This document shows, one piece after another, positions 6,488 through 17,523 of a stretch of 64,000 nucleotides of DNA. The stretch's first letter is position 1, and the number at the start of each line of letters is the position of its first letter. The position numbers and the translations under genes are program-made. The notes beneath the pieces are model-generated. The model made no database searches. It saw only the letters and a list, made by a program, of their open reading frames with translations, and was not told the DNA's origin. Source of the stretch: Anoxybacillus ayderensis (lineage in GTDB: Bacteria > Bacillota > Bacilli > Bacillales > Anoxybacillaceae); the NCBI RefSeq assembly GCF_000833605.1, contig NZ_JXTG01000001.1, forward strand, positions 325,312 through 389,311, read 5' to 3'.

Positions 6488-7305
6488 TGGGAGGCAAAAG
6501 AGATGAGAGCGTTCATTCAACTCGTTCATTTTGGTTGGGAACAAGCGTTATCTTGCTTGTTTCCCGTTGTCATTTTTGCCGCGTTAGCCGTAACGAAAAT
6601 GGTGTCGCTTCCTTTCTTACCGCGATATGATTGGCTGCTCATTATTTGCCTTTTGATGCAATGGTGGATGGTGCGTACGGGGCTAGAAACGCGAGATGAA
6701 CTAAAAGTGATTACGATGTTTCACCTTATTGGGCTTGCGCTTGAATTGTTTAAAGTGCACATGGGGTCTTGGGCTTACCCAGAAGAAGGGTATTCTAAAA
6801 TTTTTGGTGTGCCTTTATATAGCGGTTTTATGTATGCAAGTGTCGCCAGCTATCTTTGTCAAGCGTGGCGGCGGTTAAAGGTGGAACTCGTGAAATGGCC
6901 GCCATTTTCAGTCGTTGTTCCATTGGCTGCGGCGATTTATTTCAATTTTTTTACCCATCATTATTGGTTTGATGTTCGTTGGTGGTTAATCGGGCTTGTC
7001 ACGATCGTCTTTTGGTCGTCATCCGTCACATACGAGGTGAATGGAACGCGTTATCGCATGCCGCTTGTGCTTTCATTTTTTCTCATCGGGTTTTTTATTT
7101 GGATTGCGGAAAATATTGCTACGTTCTTTGGGGCTTGGCAATACCCGAACCAAGCCAAGGCTTGGAGTATCGTTCACTTAGGAAAAGTAAGTTCATGATT
7201 AGAATCGCAGGAAACCCCCGAATGTATTCGTGGGGAGGAATGCGATGTTTCTTTATTTTTCACTAAAAATAAGATAAAATAAAATTAGTGAAAGGTGGTG
7301 AATGT

Positions 7306-7930
7306 ATGAAACTGACTTTGACAGCGAAAATAAAAATTATGCCAACAACAGAACAAGAGCAATTACTTCGAAAAACGATGCAAACGTACCGTGATGCGTG
7401 TAACGCTGTGTCGGAAGTAATATTCAAAGAAAAGGGCAAAGTATAAACAACTCCGCAGACAATTGCAGAAAAAACAAACTCCATCTGCCCGCAGAAGATT
7501 AAAGAAAATCGGTCAACGAGAAAACCGTTGGATGCAAGATGTCAACCATTGCATCAGTAAGGCACTCGTTGAGCGTTATGGCAAGAACACGCTGTTTGTG
7601 TTAGAGGATTTAACAGGCGTTCGCCAAGCAACAGAAAAAGTGTCCGTCAACCATCGGTATGAAATGGTGTCTTGGGCGTTTTATGATTTAAGGCAAAAAA
7701 TCGAGTACAAAGCACGTAAACACCAAGCCAAAGTGATTGCGGTAGACCCAACATATACTTCCCAAACTTGCCCAAAATGCGGACATACAGAGAAGGCAAA
7801 CCGCAACAAGAAAACGCACACATTCTGTTGCAAAACGTGCCAATACACAACAAACGATGACCGAGTAGGTGCGATGAATCTTCAACAAAAAGGAATCGAG
7901 TACATCGTTGAAGTAACCACGAACGCATGA
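7306..7930 (+). pseudogene. tnpB: tnpB with internal deletion and frameshift, copy 2
   Basis: The ATG at 7306 opens 43 codons that match copy 1 up to VIFKE, then jump to the RuvC linker region. The missing 494 bp are not a multiple of three, so the frame breaks. The C-terminal part is open as 7463-7930 and keeps E (FVLEDLTG), NDDRVGAMNL and the zinc ribbon, but the first catalytic Asp (GVDMG) is gone. No active nuclease can be made from this copy. Confidence 0.92.
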
Positions 7931-8052
7931 CGTTGGTGGTTGGGTAGCTGTCAACCTGCCCTGATGCAACCTCAAATGAAGGAAGGAGGACACCGTCCGC
8001 TTGCACTTCTGGGGAGTTGCAAGCCCACGACTTTAGTCGTTGGGTCGTTGAC
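7931..8052 (+). ncRNA. Predicted TnpB guide RNA scaffold, copy 2
   Basis: It has the same hairpins as copies 1 and 3 and ends GTTGAC. It has more changes in its first half but keeps GTCAACCTGCCCTGATGCAA and the terminal stem. It is intact although the tnpB of this copy is dead. Confidence 0.58.
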
Positions 8053-8181
8053 GGTTTTTATTAGTCATTGTCAGCTTTCTCATCGTTGCGACGTTAAAGC
8101 AGATGAAACAAAAAAACCCAAAGATGACGATTTCATCGGTTAGGGCGCAATAGAATATATGATTTTAGCGAACAGCAATCG

Positions 8182-9015
8182 TCACTGTTCGCTCACCTTT
8201 TTTATCCGATATTCTTCAATCACTGAACGGACGATATGAGAAGAGCTCCATTCACCGAAGGAAAGATAGGTGATTGGATATTTCTTTGGGAAAAGAATGG
8301 ACTGGATTTGTTTTTGTTGTGCACCTTGTTCATACAAATCAATAATTTTTCCTTGAAGTTCTTGTAAATAGTTAAGCTTTCGTTGCAAAGCAGTGCGTCC
8401 GTCTTTTATATAGCCAGCGTGGGCACAAAACATTTCGTTAAAATCGTACGTTAACACTTTTCTTAATGATTCAATCAATGTAGGAACGCTTTCTTCGCGC
8501 AAAACGACTTTTGTTTTTTCTAGACAGTATAAATCCCCTGTAAAAAGTTGTCCTGTTTCGCGATTAAGAAATGCGAGATGATCAACCGCATGACCTGGTG
8601 TATGAATGACATCCCATGTCGCGTGATGAGAAGAAAATGTTTTTCCAATCGGTTTGGCTTCGAAAGGAGGGCGTTTTCCCCAAAAAAACTTGCGATATAT
8701 CGGATAATCTGCTTGTTTCCGACAATAATCAATCATGAGCTCATTCATATAAATGGGTAGTTGTCGTTTGTTTTGTAAACATGCTGCACAACCTGTATGG
8801 TCTTCATGAAAATGAGTAATGACAACTTGGTCAATTTGTAATTGGTTGAAAAACTGTGTAAATTCTCGTGCTAACGATTGTGCTCCGGTGTCAATCAATA
8901 CACCATCAATCGAGAAACAATGAACGGTTAAGCGAACTCCTTGAAATGTGAGAGTACCTTTGGCAACGTGGACATCGCCAACCGTTTCTTGTTCAAATTT
9001 TTTCTTTAGTAACAT
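8182..9015 (-). CDS. Metallo-beta-lactamase-fold hydrolase
   Basis: The protein has 277 residues from the ATG at 9015, preceded on the minus strand by AAGGGGGAG. The zinc motif HFHEDHTG lies at residues 68-75, then HTPGHAVDH and FTGDLYC give the other His and Asp ligands, so the binuclear site is complete. The C-terminal 80 residues are helical, as in the glyoxalase II-like/MBL hydrolases of Bacilli. The substrate is unknown. It appears monocistronic and runs toward the DUF817 gene. Confidence 0.85.
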   Translation of the reverse strand: MLLKKKFEQETVGDVHVAKGTLTFQGVRLTVHCFSIDGVLIDTGAQSLAREFTQFFNQLQIDQVVITHFHEDHTGCAACLQNKRQLPIYMNELMIDYCRKQADYPIYRKFFWGKRPPFEAKPIGKTFSSHHATWDVIHTPGHAVDHLAFLNRETGQLFTGDLYCLEKTKVVLREESVPTLIESLRKVLTYDFNEMFCAHAGYIKDGRTALQRKLNYLQELQGKIIDLYEQGAQQKQIQSILFPKKYPITYLSFGEWSSSHIVRSVIEEYRIKKVSEQ

Positions 9016-9149
9016 CCCCACTCCCCCTTAATCCCATTATACTATATCAAAATGAATAGTCATTCATTATTTTTGGTTTTATGAAAATCATCGTTTTTTT
9101 GTTTCATTCATAAAAAATGAGCTGCCCTAAAGCAACTCATCATATCATT

Positions 9150-9181
9150 TCAAAAAGGCAGCGCTTTCGAGACGCTGCCTT
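9150..9181 (-). terminator. Terminator of the aldehyde dehydrogenase gene
   Basis: AGGCAGCG and CGCTGCCT form a perfect stem with a 9-nt loop. On the minus strand it is followed by T5. Confidence 0.88.
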
Positions 9182-9186
9182 GACGA

Positions 9187-10707
9187 TTAAAAAAATCCAA
9201 GTTTTTTTGGTGAGTAGCTAACAAGTAAGTTTTTCGTTTGTTGGTAATGTTCGAGCATCATTTTGTGCGTTTCACGTCCGATTCCTGACATTTTATATCC
9301 ACCAAATGCCGCATGCGCAGGATATGCGTGATAACAATTTGTCCATACACGTCCAGCTTGAATGCCACGTCCAAAGCGATACGCTGTATTAATATCGCGC
9401 GTCCATACTCCAGCACCTAGTCCGTATAATGTGTCATTTGCGATCGCTAACGCTTCATCTTTATCTTTAAATGTGGTGACAGATACAACCGGACCGAAAA
9501 TTTCTTCTTGGAAGATACGCATACGATTATGCCCTTTAAAGACGGTTGGTTTGACATAATAACCACCTTGTAAGTCTCCTTCTAACATATTGCGCTCGCC
9601 GCCGATTAGAAGTTCAGCCCCTTCTTGTTTACCGATGTCGATGTATGACAAAATTTTCTCTAGCTGTTCAGATGAGGCTTGAGCGCCAATCATCGTATTC
9701 GTATCGAGCGGATTTCCTTGTTTAATTTGCTTCACTCGTTCTAAAGCCCGTTCCATAAACACATCGTAAATCGATTCTTCGATTAACGCGCGTGAAGGGC
9801 ATGTACAAACTTCCCCTTGATTTAATGCAAACATCGTAAAACCTTCCAATGCTTTATCGAAAAATTCGTCATCTTTCGCAACAACGTCAGCGAAGAAAAT
9901 GTTTGGTGATTTTCCGCCGAGTTCAAGCGTAACCGGAATTAAATTTTGAGATGCATATTGCATAATTAAACGTCCGGTTGTTGTTTCGCCAGTAAAGGCA
10001 ACTTTCGCAATTCGTGGGTTAGAAGCGAGCGGTTTGCCAGCTTCAAGACCAAATCCGTTGACGACGTTGATAACACCTTTTGGTAATAAGTCTTGAATTA
10101 ACTCGATTAGCACAAGAATCGATGTTGGAGTTTGTTCTGCTGGCTTTAATACGACGCAGTTACCAGCAGCTAAAGCAGGTGCGAGTTTCCACGCTGCCAT
10201 TAAAATTGGGAAGTTCCAAGGGATAATTTGTCCGACAACTCCAAGCGGCTCTTTGAAATGATAAGCGACGGTATCATCGTCAAGCTCTGCAAGCGTGCCT
10301 TCTTCCGCACGAATGCAACCAGCAAAATAGCGGAAATGATCAATTGCCAATGGAATGTCAGCGGCACGCGTTTCACGAATCGGTTTTCCGCTTTCCCATG
10401 TTTCTGCGACCGCCAGCATGTCTAAATTCTCTTCCATTCGGTCTGCGATTTTATTTAATAGGCGTGCACGTTCAGCGACAGATGTGCGTCCCCATGTTTC
10501 TTTCGCCGCATGAGCAGCATCGAGTGCTAATTCAATATCAGCTGCTTTCGAGCGAGGAACTTCGCAATATACTTGTCCAGTAACGGGCGAAATATTTTCA
10601 AAATATTCACCGTCAATGGGAGGTACCCATTCTCCGCCGATGAAATTTTCGTATCTCTTTTTGAATGTAATGAGTGAGCCAGGTTGCCCAGGCTGAGCAT
10701 AAATCAT
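9187..10707 (-). CDS. NAD(P)-dependent aldehyde dehydrogenase (AcoD/ExaC type)
   Basis: The protein has 506 residues from the ATG at 10707, with AGGAGG just upstream. A longer frame to 10755 lacks a Shine-Dalgarno. It carries the full ALDH set: the cofactor region [26 protein letters not shown], catalytic Glu in LELGGKSPN, catalytic Cys in [11 protein letters not shown], and EEIFGPV near the end. The GEVCTCPSR form and the length match the acetaldehyde dehydrogenase II/AcoD/ExaC group, which oxidises acetaldehyde and other short aldehydes to acids. A cre-like site in the leader suggests carbon catabolite control. It is monocistronic. Confidence 0.88.
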   Translation of the reverse strand: MIYAQPGQPGSLITFKKRYENFIGGEWVPPIDGEYFENISPVTGQVYCEVPRSKAADIELALDAAHAAKETWGRTSVAERARLLNKIADRMEENLDMLAVAETWESGKPIRETRAADIPLAIDHFRYFAGCIRAEEGTLAELDDDTVAYHFKEPLGVVGQIIPWNFPILMAAWKLAPALAAGNCVVLKPAEQTPTSILVLIELIQDLLPKGVINVVNGFGLEAGKPLASNPRIAKVAFTGETTTGRLIMQYASQNLIPVTLELGGKSPNIFFADVVAKDDEFFDKALEGFTMFALNQGEVCTCPSRALIEESIYDVFMERALERVKQIKQGNPLDTNTMIGAQASSEQLEKILSYIDIGKQEGAELLIGGERNMLEGDLQGGYYVKPTVFKGHNRMRIFQEEIFGPVVSVTTFKDKDEALAIANDTLYGLGAGVWTRDINTAYRFGRGIQAGRVWTNCYHAYPAHAAFGGYKMSGIGRETHKMMLEHYQQTKNLLVSYSPKKLGFF

Positions 10708-10722
10708 GTAAACTCCTCCTTT

Positions 10723-10736
10723 TGTATCCGCTTTCA
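10723..10736 (-). promoter_or_regulatory. Possible cre (CcpA) site in the aldehyde dehydrogenase leader
   Basis: The minus strand reads TGAAAGCGGATACA, which fits 12 of 14 positions of TGWAARCGYTWNCW. It lies just before the Shine-Dalgarno, a common place for repression by roadblock. The call rests on consensus match only. Confidence 0.45.
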
Positions 10737-10739
10737 AAT

Positions 10740-11010
10740 GGAAATAAATGACCAAGTCTGATACACATCATATGTGTCGATTTAGTGAAATATGATCTAC
10801 TACATCATTTTTATTTCACCTATTTGATTCATTATCGGATTACAGGAAGTTCTTATAATTCGTTAGCTAAATAAAGAAGAGAGATTATCTAAAAAGGATT
10901 TGTAGAAAAACATAGTCTGAAGAAATGAATTGAAGTGAATGGACTTGTTAGTGATATTTTTAAATTTGTTTAATGATAAAATGGAGTAAGTAGGAAGCCA
11001 ACTTTGTTTG
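10740..11010. other. Gene-free stretch upstream of the aldehyde dehydrogenase
   Basis: No ORF with a Shine-Dalgarno was seen on either strand. The sequence is AT-rich. It should hold the promoter of the aldehyde dehydrogenase on the minus strand, but no clear -35/-10 pair could be chosen. No sigma-54 type TGGCAC-N5-TTGC element was found. Confidence 0.4.
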
Positions 11011-11014
11011 TGTA

Positions 11015-11042
11015 AGAGCGAGAGAAGCTTCTCGCCCTTATT
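11015..11042 (-). terminator. Possible terminator of the antiporter gene
   Basis: GAGCGAGAGAAGCTTCTCGCCC forms a short palindromic stem 16 bp after the antiporter stop. The T-run is poor, so the call is tentative. Confidence 0.4.
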
Positions 11043-11057
11043 TACTTTTGCTTAAAA

Positions 11058-12503
11058 TTATATATCTTCGTTTATTGAAAATATTTTATAGATTTCTGAT
11101 ATTTTTCCTTTTTCAATCAATATATAAACAACATCATTTTCAAGCAATCGCGCATTTCCTTTCGGGGTAATAATTTTTTCATTCCGAATAATAGCTGTGA
11201 TTAAGCAATCTTTAGGTAAAGGAAGTTGACTAACTGTCATTTTCGATAAATGAGCTTGTTTACTTCCAATATGAATTTCAACAATTTCTTTATCCGCTTT
11301 TGTCGTTGACATTAATTCAAGGGAATGAGCGACCTCCTTTTTTTCTCCATGCAATAATCCTAGATGCTTAGCTAACAAAGAAATGGTTGATCCTTGAATA
11401 AGAGCAGAAATGAGAACAATAAAGAAAACAATATTAAAAATCAGTTGGCTATTTTCAATATTTGCAATGAGAGGGTAAGTTGCCAAAACGATCGGGACAG
11501 CACCTTTTAGACCTGCCCAGGAAAGAAACAATTTTTCCTTCATAGAAAAACGCATTTTTATTGTGCTTACCATTACGCTAATTGGTCTTGCTACAATGAT
11601 AAGAAAGATCGCAAGAACAATGCCTTCCCACGCTACCTCTACTAACTCATTCGGAAAAACAAGTAATCCAAGTAAAATGAACATAAATATTTGCATCATC
11701 CATGCTAATCCTTCATTAAAACGAAAAACAGAATGACGATAAACGATTTGGGAATTACCGACAAAAACAGCCATGATATATACAGCAAGGAATCCACTAC
11801 CTTTCATTAAAGCGGCAGTGCTATAGGAGAGTACTGCAAATGATAGAGATAGGATGGGATATAGTCCAGACGAATCCAGATGAATTTTGTTCATGCACCA
11901 AATGGTTAATCTCCCTATTCCAAGTCCAATTAAGATGCCTGAAATAATTTGCCAAAAAAACCCCAATAAAGTATGAAGTATAGATATTTCAGGATTTTGG
12001 ACGAACGTAATTAAAGAAAGAGTTAAAATAACAGCCATAGGGTCATTCATTCCTGATTCTGCCTCTAGTGTTGCAGAGAGACGGCGGTTTACATATACGC
12101 TCCCTAATGTAGCGAAAATGGCTGCTGCATCAGTAGAAGACACGATGGCTCCCAATAGTAGCCCCTCTGCCCATGAAATATTTAAAATATATTTTGCAAA
12201 GGCACCGACACAAATAGCTGTAATAAGTACCCCGAATGTCGCAAGAGAGGAGGATGGAACGATCACCTTTTTTAATGTATTCCATTTTGTGTTCATGCCA
12301 CCCTCAAACAAAATGACAATCAATGCAAAAATACCGAATATTTGAGTTAGGAAGGCGTTGTCGAAGTATATAAATTTCGATAAAATCATTCCAACCAGTA
12401 TGTAGAAAACAAGGGACGGCACTCCTAACCACGAAGAAAACTTTGTCGTTAATACACCTATAATCAAAAGGAGTCCTAACAAAAAAATGATAAAATCGGT
12501 CAA
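11058..12503 (-). CDS. CPA1-family cation/proton antiporter with TrkA-C domain (NhaP2/CvrA-like)
   Basis: This 481-residue protein has about 12 membrane segments in the first 390 residues, starting MTDFIIFLLGLLLIIGVL. It contains SSTDAAAIFATLGS and ESGMNDPMAV, the paired Asp region of CPA1 exchangers, and LKGAVPIVLATYPL near segment 11. The last ~85 residues form a TrkA-C (RCK-C) regulatory domain with LPKDCLITAIIRNEKIITPKG and LLENDVVYILI. NhaP2/CvrA-type proteins exchange K+ or Na+ for H+ at the membrane and help with pH and potassium balance. It is monocistronic. The ion specificity is inferred only. Confidence 0.85.
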   Translation of the reverse strand: MTDFIIFLLGLLLIIGVLTTKFSSWLGVPSLVFYILVGMILSKFIYFDNAFLTQIFGIFALIVILFEGGMNTKWNTLKKVIVPSSSLATFGVLITAICVGAFAKYILNISWAEGLLLGAIVSSTDAAAIFATLGSVYVNRRLSATLEAESGMNDPMAVILTLSLITFVQNPEISILHTLLGFFWQIISGILIGLGIGRLTIWCMNKIHLDSSGLYPILSLSFAVLSYSTAALMKGSGFLAVYIMAVFVGNSQIVYRHSVFRFNEGLAWMMQIFMFILLGLLVFPNELVEVAWEGIVLAIFLIIVARPISVMVSTIKMRFSMKEKLFLSWAGLKGAVPIVLATYPLIANIENSQLIFNIVFFIVLISALIQGSTISLLAKHLGLLHGEKKEVAHSLELMSTTKADKEIVEIHIGSKQAHLSKMTVSQLPLPKDCLITAIIRNEKIITPKGNARLLENDVVYILIEKGKISEIYKIFSINEDI

Positions 12504-12584
12504 TATGTTTTTCTCTCCTCTCTAAATATCTATGAAATATACTGTTCGTAATAAAATTAAGATAAAAAAAGGAAACTGTCAAAT

Positions 12585-14388
<1,804 letters not shown>

Positions 14389-14421
14389 TCCGCAAATAGT
14401 ACAAGCGAATGACACTCGCAC

Positions 14422-14525
14422 CATCTACTTCCCTACGCTGGCATCACCCAGATCAGGTTCAAAGGGTCAAAGAACTTTTGCGCGTCCTTCTCTCAGTCCA
14501 AGCTATTGGACACCCCTAGTAGATG
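14422..14525 (-). promoter_or_regulatory. TPP riboswitch (THI element)
   Basis: On the minus strand the aptamer closes with CATCTACT/AGTAGATG (P1) and holds the conserved CTGAGA and ACCTGATCTGGGTGATGCC followed by AGCG, the two TPP-contacting segments. Thiamine pyrophosphate binding should favour the downstream terminator and shut off thiC. Confidence 0.96.
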
Positions 14526-14662
14526 TAAAATTATGAACTTTAAAAATAATCTAGCATATGATAAAAATATTGTAAAGTATATATATTCGAAAATATACTT
14601 GATGGTGTTTGTATTTTAGAAGTAGCGGTAATGGAGGCATTGAAGGGGAGGGGATAAGAAAC

Positions 14663-15115
14663 ATGGAAAACGTACTTTCTGAACGGGCCGTGTTGATGTG
14701 GCGAATGTATGAAGTTATTCGTTTATTTATTTTTCTTCTCTTATACGTGATTGCTCATTTTTTCGTTCCTATGTGGGTTGTTTTGGGGCTTGTCTGCTTA
14801 TGGATTGCTGATGCGATTTTGTTTGTTTTTTTCGTTCCGCGCTGGAAATGGGAACGCTGGCGATATATCATTCGTGATCGAGAAATTGAACTCGAGCACG
14901 GGGTATGGATTCGAAAGCGTACGCTTATTCCCATCCATCGCGTTCAACATGTTGATGTAAAGCAAGGTCCGTTAGCACGAAGGCAAAAACTGGCTTCACT
15001 TTACATTTATACAGCGGCAACTGCGCACGAAATTCCATTTCTTGATGAACAAGAAGCAGAGAAGTTGCGTTACTACATTTCCTCTTTAGTGAAGGAAGAT
15101 GAAAATGATGCATGA
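14663..15115 (+). CDS. ydbS: PH-domain membrane protein, YdbS-like
   Basis: The protein has 150 residues from the ATG at 14663, with GGAGGGG upstream. Two membrane segments (about residues 18-38 and 40-60) are followed by a bacterial PH (bPH2) domain with WRYIIRDREIELEHGVWIRKRTLIPIHRVQHVDVKQGPLARR, the family hallmark (I-P-x-x-R-V-Q-x-V). It overlaps the following ydbT-like gene. The pair is conserved in Bacilli. YdbS/YdbT have been linked to resistance against certain bacteriocins in B. subtilis; the biochemical role is unknown. Confidence 0.85.
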   Translation: MENVLSERAVLMWRMYEVIRLFIFLLLYVIAHFFVPMWVVLGLVCLWIADAILFVFFVPRWKWERWRYIIRDREIELEHGVWIRKRTLIPIHRVQHVDVKQGPLARRQKLASLYIYTAATAHEIPFLDEQEAEKLRYYISSLVKEDENDA

Positions 15116-16508
15116 AAAGAAACGGTTGCATCCGATTGCGATTGTTATTTATATAGTTAAGCGGTTAAAGCAAGGACCGTTTTTGGCGCTTGCGTTACTT
15201 CTAGCAATAAAAAAGAAAACAGGTGATCCTTTCGTTGATTGGATGCCTTTGTTTTTATTTCTTTTTTATGCTATGCTCGCTGGGTATATGTCGTGGCGGC
15301 GATTTACATATCGTTTACAAGAAAATGACATGTATATTGAACAAGGGATATTTGTAAAAAAGAAACGGTATATTCCATTTGATCGTATTCAAGGTATTTC
15401 ACATTCGTCAGGGGTGTTACAGCGGCTTGTAGGTGTTGTGCAAGTACATATTGAAACAGCTGGCAGGCAAATGGATGAACCAGAAGTAATACTTTCAGCG
15501 GTTTCCATAGAAGAAGCAAAGCAAATAGAGCGAGCGGTGCATCACAAAAAACGAGAAAACATATTTATAGAAATAGAAGATAAGACGGATGCCATATTTA
15601 CACTTCGTTTTCGCGACGTATTGTTTTTATCTATCACAAGTGGTGGTGCTTTTGGAGTCATTGCAGCGATCGGTGCATTTCTTTCTGATTTTAATGATTT
15701 TGTCTCATTTGAACGGCTAAACATATTTTTTTGCGCTGACGATACAGCTTCTACACTCATCTTTTTGTTTGTCGTTCTTATGATCGCTTACGTGTTGTCT
15801 GTGATCGGCCATCTTTTTCGCTATATGAATTTTACCGTTGTCAAACAAGACAAAACGATAACGATAACAACAGGATTGCTGCAAAAAAAGAGCATTTCTA
15901 CATCGATTGAGCGCGTTCAAGCCATTGCAGTGAAGGAAAGTCCGATTCGGCACTTGTTCGGTTATGTGTCTGTTCATCTCATTCATGCCGGAGGGGCACT
16001 TGATGATGGAAGACATGGAAGTCTCGTGTTGTTTCCGCTTGTTCGTAAAAATGAAGTTGCTTCTCTTGTTGCGACGTGCTTTCCTGAATATCGTTTGCAC
16101 GATTCGTTCCGATCGCTATGTACACGTGTCCGTTGGCGCTATATGTTGAGGTCGCTCTATACGGTTGTGCTCATTCCGGTCATCACAATCGTATTTTTTC
16201 AGCGATTTGAAACGCTCCTTCTCCTTGTGCCCGCAGTATATGTCGGCTATCGAAGTTATAAGCGAGCGGGAGTAACGATTAAGAGTGAGCAGCTAGCATT
16301 GAGAAGTGGATGGCTGACGATAAAAACGGTATATATGTTAAAACATCGTATTCAGTCATTAACGATCTCGCAAAGTCGTATGCAACAACGACTCGGATTA
16401 TGTACAGTACGTGCGACTGTCATGCCAGGCATACGCACAAAAGTCGTTGATGTGGACGAACATAAGGCACAAGCAATATACGAATGGTTTTTGGGAAATA
16501 AGGCATGA
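15099..16508 (+). CDS. ydbT: PH-domain membrane protein, YdbT-like
   Basis: This 469-residue protein overlaps ydbS by 17 bp. It has three bPH2 domains: IEQGIFVKKKRYIPFDRIQGI (about residue 80), ITTGLLQKKSISTSIERVQAI (about 255) and LRSGWLTIKTVYMLKHRIQSL (about 405). Each is preceded by pairs of membrane segments. The start (ATG 15099, or 15105/15108) is uncertain by a few codons; GAAGGAAG precedes all three. It is cotranscribed with ydbS and ends at a strong terminator. Confidence 0.85.
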   Translation: MKMMHEKKRLHPIAIVIYIVKRLKQGPFLALALLLAIKKKTGDPFVDWMPLFLFLFYAMLAGYMSWRRFTYRLQENDMYIEQGIFVKKKRYIPFDRIQGISHSSGVLQRLVGVVQVHIETAGRQMDEPEVILSAVSIEEAKQIERAVHHKKRENIFIEIEDKTDAIFTLRFRDVLFLSITSGGAFGVIAAIGAFLSDFNDFVSFERLNIFFCADDTASTLIFLFVVLMIAYVLSVIGHLFRYMNFTVVKQDKTITITTGLLQKKSISTSIERVQAIAVKESPIRHLFGYVSVHLIHAGGALDDGRHGSLVLFPLVRKNEVASLVATCFPEYRLHDSFRSLCTRVRWRYMLRSLYTVVLIPVITIVFFQRFETLLLLVPAVYVGYRSYKRAGVTIKSEQLALRSGWLTIKTVYMLKHRIQSLTISQSRMQQRLGLCTVRATVMPGIRTKVVDVDEHKAQAIYEWFLGNKA

Positions 16509-16522
16509 AAAAGAAATATTTC

Positions 16523-16556
16523 AAGTGTCCCAAAAGAGCACGCTTTTGGGACACAC
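16523..16556. terminator. Bidirectional terminator between ydbT and the sirtuin gene
   Basis: TGTCCCAAAAG pairs with CTTTTGGGACA across 6 nt. It serves ydbT from the left and the sirtuin gene from the right. Confidence 0.85.
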
Positions 16557-16563
16557 TTATTTT

Positions 16564-17274
16564 TTAAAGTAATTCGTCAATTTCCTGTAACACTTCTCCA
16601 ATTTTACGACCATGTATAAGCAAATCCGCCCAATCATCTAATGGCGTCGGTTCCATGTTCACAATCACTAATTTGCCCCCGCTTCGTTTTGCGATGACAG
16701 GAAGTTCGTTAGCTGGTGACACTTGTAAAGAAGAGCCGAGCACAATCCATAAGTCTGCCCGTTCAGCTGCTGTCCATGCTTGTTCAAACGCATCATACGG
16801 TAACGACTCCCCGAATAAAACAACGGAAGGGCGCAAAAAGCCGCCGCATGTGCACGTAAACTGTTCGTCTACATACCGTTTTGCGTCGTATGTTCGCCTG
16901 CAACGCGAGCAATGCACTGTTCGCAACGTTCCGTGTAATTCAATGACATTTGTACTGCCTGCTTGTTGGTGAAAGCCGTCGACATTTTGCGTGATGATTT
17001 GATGAATAAGCCCCCGCTTTTGCCAATCGGCCAAAATCATATGCCCGACATGTGGCTTACATTTAAGCAACGTACGAATACGATATTGATAAAATGCAAT
17101 AAACTCGTCTCGGTTATGTTGCATCGCATACGTACTTGCTAATTGTTGTGGATTTTTCGTGCGCCAAAGCCCTGATTTTGCCGAACGAAAATCGGGAAGC
17201 CCGCTTTCTGTAGACATTCCTGCTCCAGTAAATACAATTGTATACGAAGACTCTTTCAACCATTTTTCTAACAT
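16564..17274 (-). CDS. cobB: NAD-dependent protein deacylase, SIR2 family
   Basis: The protein has 236 residues from the ATG at 17274, with AAGGAGGGG upstream. Sirtuin motifs are complete: TGAGMSTESGLPDFRS (NAD site, residues 16-31), TQNVDGFHQQAG, the catalytic His in IELHG, and a four-Cys zinc site (CSRC, then CTCGG). GSSLQVSPANELP closes the NAD pocket. It removes acetyl or longer acyl groups from lysines using NAD. The short length fits the bacterial CobB/SrtN class. It is monocistronic. Confidence 0.93.
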   Translation of the reverse strand: MLEKWLKESSYTIVFTGAGMSTESGLPDFRSAKSGLWRTKNPQQLASTYAMQHNRDEFIAFYQYRIRTLLKCKPHVGHMILADWQKRGLIHQIITQNVDGFHQQAGSTNVIELHGTLRTVHCSRCRRTYDAKRYVDEQFTCTCGGFLRPSVVLFGESLPYDAFEQAWTAAERADLWIVLGSSLQVSPANELPVIAKRSGGKLVIVNMEPTPLDDWADLLIHGRKIGEVLQEIDELL

Positions 17275-17398
17275 TCCGTACCCCTCCTTTTTATCTACCA
17301 ATAACTACTTCTTTCTTCGCCCTTTTCTTCCTTTATTTTCACATATGTTTATAAGGAAAATAAGGACTTTTGATTCATGCCCATGAAAATAGGCAAAG

Positions 17399-17404
17399 TA
17401 TAAT
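17399..17404 (+). promoter_or_regulatory. Candidate -10 box upstream of the c-di-GMP riboswitch
   Basis: TATAAT lies 8 bp before the aptamer. The best -35-like hexamer (TTGATT, 17370-17375) is 23 bp away, which is too far, so the promoter type stays open. Confidence 0.4.
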
Positions 17405-17411
17405 AAGAAGT

Positions 17412-17484
17412 AAAGGCACAGCTAAGGAAACTTAGCGTCGCAAAGCTATAGGGGCTAACGGGATACCTATGCCAGCCAGCTGCC
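17412..17484 (+). promoter_or_regulatory. Cyclic di-GMP-I (GEMM-I) riboswitch
   Basis: The element reads AAAGGCACAGC, a CTAAG/CTTAG stem capped by GAAA, then GTCGCAAAGCTA and GGGGCTAA, and closes with CCTATGCCAGCCAGCTGCC. The GCAAAGC block, the GAAA tetraloop and the GCCAGCCAGCTGCC 3' part match the GEMM-I consensus. It sits 40 bp before the start of a secreted coiled-coil protein gene. The expression platform is not obvious: no terminator hairpin was found between aptamer and start codon. Confidence 0.9.
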
Positions 17485-17523
17485 ATTACCGAAAAACATA
17501 CATATGAAATGGAGGAAAGGGTA

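Larger units (their letters stand above)
7197..8052 (+). mobile_element. TnpB-only element, family B, copy 2 (internally deleted, 856 bp)
   Basis: It lies exactly between TTCAT (7192-7196) and GGTTTTTATT (8053) of a DUF817 gene whose frame is restored when it is removed. It begins GATTAGAATCGCAGG and ends GTTGAC. About 494 bp of tnpB are missing relative to copy 1, joined at AAAGAAAAGGGCAAAG. Both ends, including the whole guide-RNA right end (7931-8052), are intact. The predicted guide starts at 8053 (GGTTTTTATTAGTC). The exact reconstruction makes this the reference for the element boundaries. Confidence 0.92.
6503..8153 (+). pseudogene. DUF817 membrane protein (YoaT-like) interrupted by a TnpB element
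   Basis: The first 231 codons run to an early TGA at 7196-7198 that is created by the element junction. Joining base 7196 to base 8053 gives AGT-TCA-TGG and continues LLVIVSFLIVATLKQMK to TAG at 8151, a 264-codon protein of normal DUF817 length. It has many tryptophan-rich membrane segments, including the conserved YPEEGYSKIFGVPLYSGFMY region. The truncated product loses only its last membrane segment and tail, so some activity is conceivable. It is third in an operon with the DUF2975 and XRE genes. Confidence 0.85.

Noticed and set aside
10740-10900. Sigma-54 promoter for the aldehyde dehydrogenase
   Set aside because: No TGGCAC-N5-TTGC pattern was found in the upstream region.
15717-16100. 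127-residue minus-strand frame inside ydbT
   Set aside because: It is fully antisense to a well-supported gene and has no recognisable domain.
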